A stretch of 64,000 nt of DNA from Halichoerus grypus (GCF_964656455.1 NC_135714.1:57995850-58059849); one strand, 5' to 3'; numbered from the stretch's first letter, positions 34,700 to 46,610 are shown. Notes: generated by a model from the sequence alone, not told the origin. Numbers and translations are program-made.

Positions 34700-35015
34700 T
34701 CAGGAGGAGACTTTTGAATAGAAGCCTCATTATTGTGAGCAAGCCTTCTGAGTATCTGAAGGAAGAGGAGTGAGCAGACCTAAAAGGCCAGTGGTGGGAA
34801 CATGCTTGGAAATTTTGAAGAATAGCAAGGAGACTGTCTGGCTGGAGTGGGGCATGTGAGGGGAGAGTGATAGGAGATGCCTTTGGAGGGTTAGGCTGGT
34901 GCTAATCTTTGATAAGGATTTTGGATTTTATTGTAAGTGTAATGGGAAGTCTTTGGATAGTGTGAGCTGGGTCATGATGTAATATGATTTAAGTTTCAAG
35001 AAGATTATTCTGGAT
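34700..35015 (-). repeat. L2 LINE fragment (antisense)
   Basis: GGCTGGAGTGGGGCATGTGAGGGGAGAGTGATAGGAGATG, TTGGATTTTATTGTAAGTGTAATGGGAAGTC and AGAAGATTATTCTGGAT are the complement of L2 interior blocks in the correct order. Confidence 0.65.
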
Positions 35016-35243
35016 ATTCTTGTTATATGTAACATTGAACACACACACTTATCTGTACTCCCCATCAAAATAGTAAAAAAAAAAAATAACAAAAATATAA
35101 ACTTACAAGGCCAAAGAGAACTGGAAAGTAAGTGACAGCACTGAAGAAATATGTAACGATATTCTGAGATCTGGAAAGTGGACAGAAAAGATGTAACATT
35201 TAACTGGAGAAAGCAGAAACCTAAGAGACATGGGGAGAAAAGC

Positions 35244-35704
35244 TGTTATAGGTTGAATTGTGTCCTCCAAAGGAAGACATACTGAAGTCCAAACTTCTAT
35301 CACCTCAGACTGTGATCTTATTTGGAAATAGTGTCTTTGCAGAATTAACCAAATTAAGATGAATGAGGTCATTAGTATAGGCCTTAATCCAACATGACTG
35401 TTGTCCTTATAAAAAAGGGAGATTTGGACACAGAGGCAGGCACACACAAAGGGAAGGAGTTGGGAGAACATACAGGGACAGTGTCATGTGAAGACATGGA
35501 ATGATACATCTGCAAGCCAAAGAATGCCTGAGGCTACCAGAAACTAGGAGAGAACTGATCTTTCCCTACTGTCTTTGTAGAGAAACTGGCCCTACTAATA
35601 CATTGATTTTAGACTTCTGGCTTTATTCTTGAGACAATACATTTCAGTTGTTTTAAGCCACCTAGTTTTTAGTACTTTTTATGACAGCCCTAGAAAACTA
35701 ATGT
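35244..35704 (+). mobile_element. MLT1-type solo LTR (ERVL-MaLR)
   Basis: Starts TGTTATAGGTTGAATTGTGTCC and contains CTTATTTGGAAATAGTGTCTTTGCAG, ATGAGGTCATTAG, CAACATGACTGTTGTCCTTATAA, CATGTGAAGACATGGA, ATCTGCAAGCCAAAGAATGCC and TTGTTTTAAGCCACC. It ends GACAGCCCTAGAAAACTAATG. That is the whole MLT1 LTR order, about 461 bp. The 122-codon minus-strand frame at 35103-35471 overlaps it and is a shadow. No internal retroviral sequence is adjacent. Confidence 0.88.
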
Positions 35705-35754
35705 AAAGGTCAATGAAAATCAAGTTGATATATGCCACAGAATTTAGGCTATCA

Positions 35755-36200
35755 TTATAAATGGGAGACTACAATGATAGTCTCAGTGGAGTCATGTGGC
35801 TATCAGCCTGACTGAAGCATAGAAGAGAGAAGTGGGGAGCAGGGCTGAGGAAGTAGAAGTGGAATAGTAAGTAAAAACAACTTTTTTTTGGTGAATTTTT
35901 CTATAAAGGGGAGGAGATAAATGAGGCTGTAGCTGGAAGAAGTCTTGGGCCAAGTGAGTACTTTCAAAGATGGTGGTGACATTTATATTCTGATGGGAAT
36001 AATCCAAAAGAAAAAGCAAAAACTGATGATGCAGGAGAAAGGAGTTAATAAAGAAGAAAACTATTGAATAGACCAGATGACATGGGATCCAACATGCAAG
36101 CTGAAGAATAGGCTTTAGACTGGAGCCAGAATAGTTCAGTCACTGAACAGGAGAAAGTAAAGGTTAAGGATAGGGGCATGTGGGCTCATAGTTCCTGAGT
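35755..36200 (-). repeat. probable L2 interior (antisense)
   Basis: TATTCTGATGGGAATAATCC, GATGCAGGAGAAAGGAG, GACATGGGATCCAACATGCAAG and ATAGGCTTTAGACTGGAGCC parallel the complement of L2 upstream blocks. With 34700-35015 this suggests one old L2 split by the MLT1 LTR. Confidence 0.45.
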
Positions 36201-36329
36201 TGAAAAGATGAGGTAGTTCTGTTCTGATTGTGTCTATATCCTGAGAGAAGTAAGAATCGCAGTCATAGCTTAGAAGTATGTCAACCATGACCCTCATCTT
36301 ATCAAAACCAATGGCCAAATTTCAGACCT

Positions 36330-36540
36330 CATTTTCCTCAAACTTTCAAGAGGGTATGGCATGGTGGATCACTTCTTTATCCTTAATCTTTTATAGGATA
36401 TCACACTCTCCTAATTTTCATCCTACTTCACTGGCCACTTCTCTTTTATTTGGACTCCTCCCTTATATCTGGGCTTGAACTAGTAGTATAAATCCAGAGC
36501 TCAGTCCTTGGTCTTCTTCTATTCTGTCCCCTGTCAGCAC
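36330..36540 (+). repeat. L2 ORF fragment (sense)
   Basis: CTCAGTCCTTGGTCTTCTTCTATTCTGTC matches the L2 reverse-transcriptase block read as GSVLGPLLFS-like, preceded by the usual TTCATCCTACTTCACTGGCC. Frame broken. Confidence 0.6.
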
Positions 36541-36920
36541 AGAGCAAAGAGGCAAAAATAACTGCCTCCCAATTTTTGCCTCAAAGAGGTCTGCATACTT
36601 CTTTAGCCACTGCATGAGAGTCTGACTTCCAATCAGCCTGTATCTAGTTGCCGGCTGAGATCCTCCTGGGATCCTGAAAGAGCATGTGGGCACTATTCCT
36701 GCCTTCTCCATCGGCTCACTCCAACAATTAAACCCAGTCACCAGCTTCTTCCTGGAAGGAGTCTGTCCACACATCTACTGTCCCAACTCTATGGCTACCA
36801 TCAGAGGAAAGGGCTCCAAAATCATTTAGCTCTGATAGCCAATGGGGCTTCACACTTGTAAGTCCCACAGGACCATAGCAATCAAATAAGCAGTTTTTCA
36901 GTGGCATGCAAGCATTTTCT
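36541..36920. other. unresolved, GC-average stretch
   Basis: Open on the minus strand over two long frames (36463-36774 and 36728-37132), which might be noticed. The second runs straight into L1 antisense sequence (residues [16 protein letters not shown] are the antisense reading of L1), so these are not genes. The remainder looks like an old repeat that I cannot name. Confidence 0.35.
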
Positions 36921-36924
36921 GTGG

Positions 36925-38357
36925 GAGTGTGTTCATGAATGGGAAAAATTGGTATTGTTAAAATCTCCATATTTCCTAAAGTAATGTACAGATTCAGTGC
37001 AATGCTTATCCAAATTTCAATGGTACTTTTCGCAGAAATAGAAAAAACAATCCTAAAATTTGTATGGAACCACAAAAGACCCTGGATAACTAAAGCAATC
37101 TGGAACAAGAAGAATAAATCTGGAGGCCTCATACTTCCTGATTTTAAACTATATTACAAGCTGTAATATATGACATTGGCAGAAAAACAGACACACAGAT
37201 CAATGGAATGGAATAGACAGCCCAGAAATAAACCCACACGTATATGATCAATTAATTTACAATGAAGGAGCTAAGGATATACAATGGGGAAAGGACAGTT
37301 TCTTTAATAAATGATGCTGGGAAAATTGGATAACCACATACAGGAAACAGGTTAGACCCCTGTCTTACACAATACACAAAAATTAACTCAGAATGGATTG
37401 AAGATGTGAATATAAGACCTGAAACTATAGAATTCTTAGAAGAAAACACAGGGGGTAAGTCTCATGATATTGGTTTTGGCAATGATTTTTTGGATTTGAC
37501 AACAAAAGCAAAGGGCGAAGGACCTGGATATACATTTTTCCAAGAAAACATACAAATGACCAACAGGTGTGTGAAAAGGTGCTCAAAATCACTAAGCCTG
37601 AGGAAAAAGCAAATAAAAACCACAGTGGGATATCACTTCACATGTGTTAGGATAGCTATTATTTAAAAAGATGAGATAAATACTGGCAAGGATGTAGCAA
37701 AAAAGGGAACCCTTGTACACTGTTGGTGGAAATGTAAACTGGTTCAGCCACTAAAGTGTGGATGTTGCTCAAGAAATTAAAGATAGAAATACTGTATGAT
37801 CCAGCAATCCCACTTCTGGGTATATATCCAAAGGAAATGAAATCTTTATCTTGTATCAACAATAGCCAAACTATGGAAAAAGCCCAAATATCCATCGACT
37901 GACAAATAGATAAAGAAGATGTGGTATATATACACAATGGAATATTACTCAGCCATTGAAAAGAATGAAATCTTGCCATTTGCAATGAGATGAATGGAGA
38001 TAGAGGATATTATGCCCAGCAAAATAAATCAGTCAGAGAAAGTCAAATACCATATGATCTGACTTGTATGTGGAATTTAAGAAACAAAACAGATGAACAT
38101 ATGAGAAGTTAAAAAAAAAGAGAGGGAAGCAAATCATAAGAGACTCTTAACAATAGAGAACAAACTGAGGGTTGCTGGAGGGGAGGTGGGTGGGGGGGTT
38201 GGGCTAAATGGTGATTGGTGTTAAGGAGAGCACCTGTGTTAAGCACTGGGTGTTATATGTAAGTGATGAATCACTGAATTCTACTCCTGAAACCAATATT
38301 ACACTATATGTTAACTAACTAGAATTTAAATAAAAATTTGAAACAACAACAACAACA
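36925..38357 (+). mobile_element. L1 LINE, sense, 5'-truncated, with a complete 3' end
   Basis: Starts inside ORF2 (AATGGGAAAAATTGGTATTGTTAAAATC), runs through the ORF2 C-terminus and 3' UTR, and ends AACTAGAATTTAAATAAAAATTTG followed by a (CAA)n tail at 38341-38357. The ORF2 sequence lacks roughly 190 bp near 37505-37520 compared with the full-length copy at 41538-47496. Stops interrupt the frame. No clear target duplication. Confidence 0.9.
36939..38110 (+). pseudogene. L1 ORF2p C-terminal remnant
   Basis: Minor open pieces: [20 protein letters not shown]...FKLYYKL (36939-37166), then MNIRPETIEFLEENTGG...NIQMTNRCVKRC (37406-37666). The latter passes from residues before the internal deletion straight to ENIQMTNR, whereas the full-length copy has about 65 more residues between. 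Several stops and shifts follow. Family role: C-terminal part of the L1 reverse transcriptase protein. Not functional. Confidence 0.88.
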
Positions 38358-38381
38358 AAATGACACATTAAATAAAAAGAA

Positions 38382-39112
38382 GTCATTATCTTGAAGAGAT
38401 ATCTATATTTCAATATTCATTACATCTTTATTTGCAACAGCCAAAACATAGATAAGTATCCACAGATGGATGAATGGATAAAGAAAATGTGATATATATA
38501 TAAGTATAAATATATAAAAATATAATGATAATAAAATATACGTATAATATACTATTATTCAGCCTTAAAAAAGAAGAAATTACTACCATTTGTAGTAAAA
38601 TGGATAAATCTGGAGAGCATTATGTTAAGTGAGATAAGCCAAACAGAGAAAGACAAATACTGCCTGGTATCACTTACAAGTGGAATCTCAAAAAAAAACA
38701 AAAAACAAAACCAACCAAAAACCCCAAAAAACTGAATTCATAGAAACAATGAGAATAGAATAGTGATTGCAAGTGGCAGGTAGGGGTGTGTGTGGGGAAA
38801 ATGAGGACAGGCTGGAAAAAGAGTACAAACTTTCAGTTATAAGATGAATAAATTTGGAGGATCTACTATATAGCATGATGATTATAATACTGATGGCAGT
38901 TGATAACACTATATTGTATAATTTAAATTTGCTAAGAGAATAAATCTTAGGCATTCTCACCAATAAAAGAAAAAAGGTAACTATATGAGGTGATGGATGT
39001 ATTAACTTTTTGCGGGAATCTTTCATAATGTACACATATATCAAATCATCACATTATACATTTTAAATATATTACCATTTTGCTAATTATACCTTGATAA
39101 ACCTGGAGAAAA
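38382..39112 (+). mobile_element. second L1 3' end (sense), older
   Basis: Begins ATCTTGAAGAGATATCTATATTTCAATATTC (ORF2 3' part), then TTCATTACATCTTTATTTGCAACAGCC, GATGGATGAATGGATAAAG, TATTATTCAGCCTTAAAAAAGAAG and a distinct 3' UTR ending ACCTTGATAAACCTGGAGAAAAAG. It lies 25 bp after the tail of the previous L1 in the same direction. It carries an AT expansion at 38489-38551. Confidence 0.82.
38489..38551. repeat. AT microsatellite inside L1
   Basis: GATATATATATAAG and following (ATA)-rich units, located between GAAAATGTG and TACTATTATTCAGCC of the ORF2 3' end. Confidence 0.85.
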
Positions 39113-39157
39113 AGAAAAATAGTTGCAAATGGCAATAGTTAAAAATAAAACAAAAAG

Positions 39158-39275
39158 GGCGTACCTGGGTGGCTCAGTCAGTTAAGCCACTTGTTTTCGG
39201 CTCTGATCACAGCTGTTTAAGATTCGCTCTCTCCCTCTCCCTCTGCCCACCCATCTCTCTCTTTTTCTCTAAAAG
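39158..39275 (+). mobile_element. Can-SINE with internal deletion
   Basis: Head GGGCGTACCTGGGTGGCTCAG, then only the start of the body, jumping from CTCTGATCACAGCTG to the CT-rich segment (CTCTCTCCCTCTCCCTCTG). About 70-80 bp of body is missing. Duplication AAAATAAAACAAAAAG (39142-39157) against AAAATAAGACAAAAG (39276-39290). Confidence 0.9.
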
Positions 39276-39290
39276 AAAATAAGACAAAAG

Positions 39291-41089
39291 GAAAAATAAA
39301 AGTTTTCAATTTCAAAGTAAATATCATTAATAAGAAGAGCAATAATTTTATTTCATAGCTATTTCACCAACAATATTTAGTAATCATTTACATTATTTAT
39401 CATAAATGTCATACAAGAACCAACCAAATTTACAGTGAGTGATACAACTATGATACTCTCAAAATGCTACCTGCTAGATGTTCACTGGTCTTTGCACATG
39501 TGATTATTACGATTTGAGAGAAGTAGGTAATAGGCCGATATACATAAAGGATGATTGACATTTACTTGGCACGTGCATTTCTAAGTATTAATTTGTATCT
39601 TCTTTCCTCCCAAATTTGTCAACCAGGGCTCACAAAATTTTTTCACTCATAACCTAAGGCTATTTTCCTTTCTGCCAGTGCACTATTATTGGGGGGAGGG
39701 GAGTGAGGTGCAGAATATAGAAAAATTTGGGTAACTGAAGAGTAAACTTCTTTATCTTTAAGAGAAGAAATACAGCTAGAGAAGAGGGAAGAGAAGGAAT
39801 GATATACACTGCCCACTCCCATCAACCAGCCAAAGCAGTGCCCTTTATCACATGTTCCAGCATCAGGAAGCTGCACAGAACTTGGGTAGTTCTATTTTGT
39901 TCTTATTAATGTCACATGGTCTGTTCTCCACATTTTCCAGTTTGGAATGACATCCTCTGTACCTTAAGGTTCTGTTCAGCCACCAATCAGATAATCTTCT
40001 GCCTGAAAGTGGCCCAGGACACTTGCAAATACACAGTCTCAAAAAAGGTGAAGACTTTAGCCAGCTTTGGGAGTGATGCTGGCTTGAAGCCATATCTTCT
40101 TCTTGATCCAGGAGGGACTAGATAGAATCAGTTTGAAATTGCTTACTCAGCTGGGAGAGCAGAAGAGCAAAACAAATCCTTTACATAGAATTTTATATAC
40201 TAGGATATGTTCAGTTCCGAATTTTAGAAAAATACTATTACAGAGTTTCAACCTTCCTAAGCATTGATGTTTTCAAGAAGTTCAAATAGATGCAAAGAGA
40301 AGATTTTTCCTTGATTTGTATAAAAATGAGCTGCCTTACCATAAAAGTTAATTTTTCATTGTCTCCCAAGTCTCTAATTTGGATATAAAACATGTTTACA
40401 TATATATGTTTATATCTGAAATTCTATATGTGTAAAACTATATATATCTTAAAAGAAGTAAGCCAAATCAAGTATTTGCAAAACATCTGAAACACCCCAG
40501 GGTTCCATAGAACAGAACTTGAAAATTACTGTTCTGGGTACTGGGTAAACTGCGATGAATAAGAGGTGGTAAGTACCTGAGAAAACCATACAGTCCTAGA
40601 GGGCTGCTCAATAAAGTGCCCATCCATATAGCCTGAAGGCTAGTTTCCAACTAGAGTGAAAGGGTACATTTTCTGTTTTGTTTTTCCTCACTCTCTGAAA
40701 CACCATTTTTATCATCCTTCAGTGCCTATAAAATTTAAAAAAAAAATCATGTGCCATGATTGCGATTTAATTGTTGAATTTAATTTCTGAAAGCTGTTCC
40801 TGAAGTTTCTCCTACTTCCCAGTCCCTATAACCAGGGTAACAAAAGGACAATGTGTGGGACCAAACCCACCGGCAGTTTTTGTCAAAAGTAGGAGACCAG
40901 AATTTTTTTCTGTCAACCATATGAGAAGGTATCCGAAATATGTGATTTCAGACGTCATCCATACTTTCCTAGGACTAACGTGATGGTGGGAGAAAATTTG
41001 CCAGTTCTTAAGATTTGTAAGACTACTTTATGACAAATATTTACTTAATTTTAGTTTCAATCTTTTTTTTGTCTTAAATATTTGCTCAA
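39291..41089. other. repeat-poor sequence, 1.8 kb
   Basis: No recognised repeat. Small overlapping frames near 39643-40125 on both strands lack any domain. A short TA/CA-rich patch lies at 40395-40450. Nothing supports a gene. Confidence 0.45.
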
Positions 41090-41523
41090 TTTCAGTTTCA
41101 GGTATTTTCAAATGGACATTACATTAATATAATTCAAGTTTTTAGAAAGTCATAAATGAGTATTCAATGAAAAGTATCCATTCCATAGCTGTTCCATAGT
41201 CATCTAGCTCCTCCCCAAGGAGTCAGTGTTACCATTTTGTTGCATATCCTTCCACAGATTGCTTTATCATGAACTAGTCAGTATTTCTAAGTCTGTCCCT
41301 CCCAACATGCCCCCCCTTTTAACCTAAGTGGTAGAATGTTATACACTGCTCTTATTTTATATATATCTCTCCCCCTTTTTAATATCTGTCCTTATTTCAT
41401 CATACATATTTTTTTTCTGAATGATACACCTTAGATATTATTTCATACATTTTTACAGGGATTTTCTTTCTTTGTACAAGGCATGATATTCCATTGAATT
41501 GAATAACTATTACCTTTAGATAT
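41090..41523 (-). mobile_element. probable old L1 3' UTR, host of the full-length L1
   Basis: AGTATCCATTCCATAGCTGTTCC, CAAGGAGTCAGTGTTACCATTTTGTTGCATATCCTTCC and GGTAGAATGTTATACACTGCTC resemble the complement of an older mammalian L1 3' UTR (L1M type). The full-length L1 inserted near its right end. Confidence 0.5.
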
Positions 41524-41537
41524 GGGCAATCATTTTA

Positions 41538-41832
41538 TTTTTTTTAATTTTACTTTTTTAAATTTTATTATGTTATGTTAGTCACCATACAATACATCAT
41601 TAGTTTTTGATGTGGTGATCCACGATCCATTGTTTTCGTATAACACCCAGTGCTCCATGCAGTACTTGCCCTCCTTAATACCCATCACCAGGCTAACCAA
41701 TCCCTCCTCCCCCTTCCCCTCTAAAACCCTGTTTGTTTCTCAGAGTCCATAGTCTCTCATGGTTCATCTCTGCCTCCAATTCCGCCCCCCCTCATTTTCC
41801 CTTCCTTCTCCTAGTGTCCTCCATGCTATTCC
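41538..41832 (-). other. L1 3' UTR
   Basis: Complement reads from after the ORF2 stop to the A-rich tail. It includes a C-rich/T-rich run in plus orientation (CCCTCCTCCCCCTTCCCCTC), i.e. the G-rich polypurine tract typical of mammalian L1 3' UTRs. Confidence 0.85.
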
Positions 41833-44800
41833 TTATGTTCCACAAATAAGTGAAACCATATGATAATTGACTTTCTCTGCTTGACTTATTTCACTTAGCA
41901 TAATCTCCTCCAGTCCCATCCATGTTGATGTAAAAGTTGGGTATTCATCCTTTCTGATGGCTGAGTAATATTCCATTGTATATATGGACCACATTCTTTA
42001 TCCATTCATCTGTTGAAGGGCATCTCGGCTCTTGCCACAGTTTGGCTATTGCGGACATTGCTGCTATGAACATTGGGGTGCATATGGCCCTTCTTTTCAC
42101 TACATCTGTGTCTTTGGGGTAAATACCCAGTACTGCAATTGCTGGGTCATAGGGTAGCTCTATTTTTAAATTTTTGAGGAACCTCCTCACTGATTTCCAG
42201 AGTGGCTGTACCAACTTGCATTCCCACCAACAGTGTGAGAGGGTTCCCCTTTCTCCACAACCTCTCCAACATTTGTTGTTTCTTTCCCTATCCATTTTTG
42301 CCATTCTAACTGGTGTAAGGTGGTATCTCAATGTGGTTTTGATTTGGATTTCCCTGATGGCTAATGATGAACATTTTTTCGTGTGTCTGTTAGCCATTTG
42401 TATGTCTTCTTCAGAGAAGTGTCTTTTCATCTCTTCTGCCCACTTTTTGACTTGATTATTTCTTTTTTGGGTGTTGAGTTTGAGAAGTTCTTTATAGATG
42501 TTGGATACCAGCCCTTTATCTGTAGTGTCATTTGCAAATATCTTCTCCCATTCTGTGGGTTGCCTCTTTGTTTTGTTGACTGTTTCCTTTGCTGTGCAGA
42601 AGCTTTTTATCTTGATGAAGTCCCAAAAGTTCATTTTTGCTTTTGTTTCACTAGCTTTTGGAGATGTATCTTGAAAGAAGTTGCTGTGGACGATGTCAAA
42701 GAGGTTACTGCCTATGTTCTCCTCTAGGATTTTGATGGATTCCTGTCTCACACTGAGGTCTTTCATCCACTTTGAGTTTATCTTTGTGAATGGAGTTAGA
42801 GAATGGTCGAGTTTCATTCTTCTGCAGGTGGCTGTCCAATTTTCCCAGCACCATTTATTGAAGAGACTGTCTTTTTTCCATTGCATGTTTTTTCCTGCTT
42901 TGTCAAAGATTATTTGACCATAGAGTTGAGAGTCCATCTGGGTTCTCTATTCTGTTCCACTGGTCTGTATGTCTGTTTTTGTGCCAGTACCATGCTGTCT
43001 TGGTGATCACAGCTTTGTAATATAGCTTGAAATCGGGCAACGTGATGCCCCCAGCTTTGTTTTTCTTTTTCAAACTTTCCTTGGAGATTCGGGGTCTTTT
43101 CTGATTCCATACAAATTTTAGGATTGTTTGTTCCAGCACTTTGAAAAATGTCATTGGAATTTTGATCGGGATGGCGTTGAAGGTATAGATTGCTCTGGGT
43201 AGCATAGACATTTTAACAATGTTTATTCTTCCGATCCATGAGCATGGAATGTTTTTCCATCTTTTTGTGTCTTCTTCAATTTCTTTCATGAGTGTTTTGT
43301 AGTTCCTAGAATATAGATCATTTACCTCTTTGGTTAGGTTTATTCTGAGGTATCTTATGGTTTTTGGTGCTATTGTAAATGAATTGTTTCTCTAATTTCT
43401 CTTTCTACAGTTGCGTTGTTAGTGTATAAGAAAGCAACTGATTTCTGTGCATTGATTTTGTATCCTGCCACATTACTGAATTGCTGGATGAGTTCTAGTA
43501 ATTTGGAGGTGGAGTCTTTTGGGTTTTCCACATAAAGTATCATGTCGTCTGCAAAAAGAGAGAGTTTGACTTCTTCTTTGCCAATTTGAATACCTTTTAT
43601 TTCTTTTTGTTGTCTGATTGCTGTTGCTAGGACTTCTAGTACTATGTTGAACAATAGTGGCGAGAGTGGGCATCCTTGACGTGTTCCTGATCTTAACAGA
43701 AAGGCTCTCAGCTTTTCCCCATTGAAGATGATATTCGCTGTGGGTTTTTCATAGATGGATTTTATGAACTTGAGGAATTTTCCCTCTATCCCTATACTCT
43801 GAAGAATTTTAATCAGGAAAGGATGTTGTATTTTGTCAAATGCTTTTTCTGCATCAATTGAGAGGACCATATGATTCTTCTCCCTCCTCTTATAAATGTG
43901 TTCTATCACATTGATTGATTTGCGAATGTTGAACCACCCTTGCATCCCGGGGATAAATCCCACTTGGTCGTGGTGGATGATCCTTTTAATGTATTGTTGG
44001 ATCCTATTAGCTAGGATTTTGTTGAGAATTTTGGAATCCATATTCATCAGGGATATCCATCTGAAATTCTCCTTTTTGATGGGGTCTTTGCCTGGTTTGG
44101 GGATTAAGGTAATGCTGGCCTCATAGAATGAGTTTGGAAGTTTTCCTTCTGTTTCTATTTTTTGAAACAACTTCAGTAGAATAGGTATTATTTCTTCTTT
44201 GAATGTTTGGTAGAATTCCCCAGGGAATCCATCAGGCCCTGGACTCTTGTTTTTTGGGAGGTTTTTGATCACTGCTTCAATCTCGTTACTGGTTATTGGC
44301 CTATTCAGGTTGTCAATTTCTTCCTGTTTCAGTCTTGGCAGCTTATAGGTTTCCAGGAAGGCCTCCATTTCATCCAGATTGCTCAGTTTATTGGCATATA
44401 GTTGTTGATAATAATTTCTAATAATTGTTTCTATTTCCTTGGTGTTAGTCGTGATCTCTCCCCTTTCATTCATAATTTTATTAATTTGGGTCCTTTCTCT
44501 TTTCTTTTGGATAAGTCTGGCCAGCGGTTTATTGATCTTATTAATTCTTTCGAAGAACCAACTTCTAGTTTTGTTGATCTGATCTACTGTTTTTCTGGTT
44601 TCTCATTCATTGATCTCTGCTCTAATCTTAATTATTTCTCTTCTAATGCATGGCTTAGGCATCGTTTGTTGCTTTTTCTCTAGTTCTTTAAGGTGTAGAG
44701 TTAGTTGGTGAATTCGGGATTTTTCTATTTTTTTGAGTGAGGCTTGGATGGCTATGTATTTCCCCCTTAGGACCGCCTTTGCAGTATCCCATAGGTTTTG

Positions 44801-45642
44801 GACCGATGTGTTTTCGTTCTCATTGATTTCCATGAATTGTTTAAGTTTGTCTTTGATTTCCTGGTTGACCCAAACATTCTTGAGCAGAGTGGTCTTTAGC
44901 TTCCAAGTGTTTGAATTTCTGCCAAATTTTTTCTTGTGATTGAGTTCCAGTTTTAAAGCATTGTGGTCTGAGAATATGCAGGGAATAATCTCAATCTTTT
45001 GGTATCGGTTGAGACCTGATTTGTGACCCAGTATGTGGTCTATTCTGGAGAAAGTTCCATGTGCACTCGAGAAGAATGAGTATTCTGTTGTTTTAGGGTG
45101 GAATGATCTGTAAATATCTATGAGTTCCATCTGGTCCAATGTATCATTCAAAGCTCTTGTTTCCTTGTTGATTTTCTGCTTAGATGATCTGTCCATTGCT
45201 GAGAGTGGAGTATTGAGGTCTCCTACAATTAACGTATTGTTATCAATATGACTTTTTATTTTGGTTAACAGTTGGCTTATGTAGATGGCTGCTCCCGTGT
45301 TGGGGGCATAGATATTTACAATTGTTAGATCTTCTTGTTGGATAGACCCTTTAAGAATGATATAGTGTCTCTAATTACAGACTTTAGTTTAAAATCTAAT
45401 TTGTCTGATATAAGAATTGCTACCCCAGCTTTCTTTTGAGGTCCGCTGGCATGGAAGATGGATCTCCATCCCTTCACTTTCAGTCTGGATGTATCTTTAG
45501 GTTCAAAATGAGTCTCTTGTAGGCAGCATATGGATGGGTCCTGTCTTTTTATCCAATCTGCAACCCTGTGCTGTTTTATGGGAGCATTTAGGCCATTCAC
45601 GTTGAGAGTGATTATTGAAAGATATGAATTAATTGTCATCAT
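41833..45642 (-). pseudogene. L1 ORF2 (endonuclease/reverse transcriptase), broken
   Basis: Begins with ATG at 45642 (MMTINSYLSIITLNVNGLN) and would end at TAA 41833-41835, about 1,270 codons, the usual size. Visible order: endonuclease start with NVNGLNAPIKQ and QETHF (45642-45325); rest of the endonuclease and linker (45196-44603); reverse transcriptase including [11 protein letters not shown] and [11 protein letters not shown] (44473-43370); thumb/C-terminal region (43289-42903); cysteine-rich tail with [18 protein letters not shown] (42937-41945). Breaks: a nonsense codon near 44601-44603 (EINE then stop, then ETRKT), a frame change between 45325 and 45196, one near 43370-43289, one near 42930, and one near 41990. 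Family role: nicks target DNA and copies L1 RNA at the nick. Not functional as it stands. Confidence 0.95.
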
Positions 45643-45720
45643 GTTGCCTGTGAAGACGTTGTTTTTATAGATTGTCCCTGTAAATTTCTGTTGTATATCA
45701 CTCTTGGGGTCTTTCTCCTT

Positions 45721-46610
45721 TTATAGAACCCCCCTTAATATTTCTTGCAGGGCCAGCTTAGTGGTCACATATTCTTTCAGTTTCTGCCGGTCGTGAAAGC
45801 TCTGCATCTCTCCATCCATTCTAAATAAAAGCCTTGCCGGATAAAGTATTCTTGGCTGCATGTTCTTCTCATTTAGTACCCTAAATATGTCTTGCCAGGC
45901 CTTTCTGGCTTGCTAGGTCTCTGTGGATAGGTCTGATGTTATTCTGATGTCCCTCCCTCTGTACGTAAGGAATCTCTTCCCCCTAACTGCCCTTAAGATG
46001 GTTTCCTTGGTTCTAAGATTTGCAAGTTTTACTATTACATGCCGGGGTGTTGGCCTGTTTTCCTTGATCTTGGGAGGGGTCCCTCTGCCTCTAGGATACG
46101 AATGTTTGTTTCATTCCCCAGATTAGGGAAGTTCTCAGCTACGATTTGCTCAAATACATCTTCTAGTCCTCTCTCTCTCTCCACTCCCTCCGGGATTCCA
46201 ATTATTCTGACATTGGAACGCCTCATGGTGTCACTTAGTTCTCTGATTCCATTTTCATGGATTCTGAGTTGTTTTTCCCTGGCCTCCTCTTTTCCCTTTT
46301 TATCTATTATATTGTCTTCCAGGTCACTTATTCGTTCTTCTGCCTCAGTTACCCTAGCTGTTAGATTATCTAGATTGGATTGGATCTCATTGATAGCATT
46401 TTTAAGTTCTGCCAATTCAGCTTTCATTTCTGCCCTTAGAGACTCTATGTTGCCATTAATTGATTTCTCCATTCCAGCCATTGTCTTCACAATTGCTAGC
46501 CTGAATTCCATCTCTGACATCTTGGTTATATCTGCATCCATTTGGAAATCTGCAGCATAAGTCATAGTCTCTGAGTATTTTCTATTTTGGGGGCTCCTCC
46601 TCCTAGTCAT
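45721..46610 (-). pseudogene. L1 ORF1 (RNA-binding protein), broken
   Basis: Starts at ATG 46610 (MTRRRSPQNRKYSETM) and would stop at TAA 45721-45723. The first 190 codons stay open: basic N-terminus, heptad-rich coiled coil about residues 40-115 (SLRAEMKAELAELKNAINEI), then the start of the RRM with SNVRIIGIPEG. A frameshift near 46050-46040 and an in-frame TAG at 45913-45915 break the C-terminal domain. Family role: trimeric RNA chaperone that coats L1 RNA. The 173-codon plus-strand frame over the same DNA (46039-46560) is a shadow. Confidence 0.94.

Noticed and set aside
36463..37132. Two long minus-strand frames suggesting a small gene
   Set aside because: The second runs through the antisense of L1 ORF2 and neither has a domain, splice pattern or homology cue.
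42174..43006. Plus-strand frames overlapping the L1
   Set aside because: They are antisense to L1 ORF2, whose coding sense is on the minus strand.
46039..46560. 173-codon plus-strand frame
   Set aside because: Exact antisense of the open L1 ORF1 region; a shadow frame.
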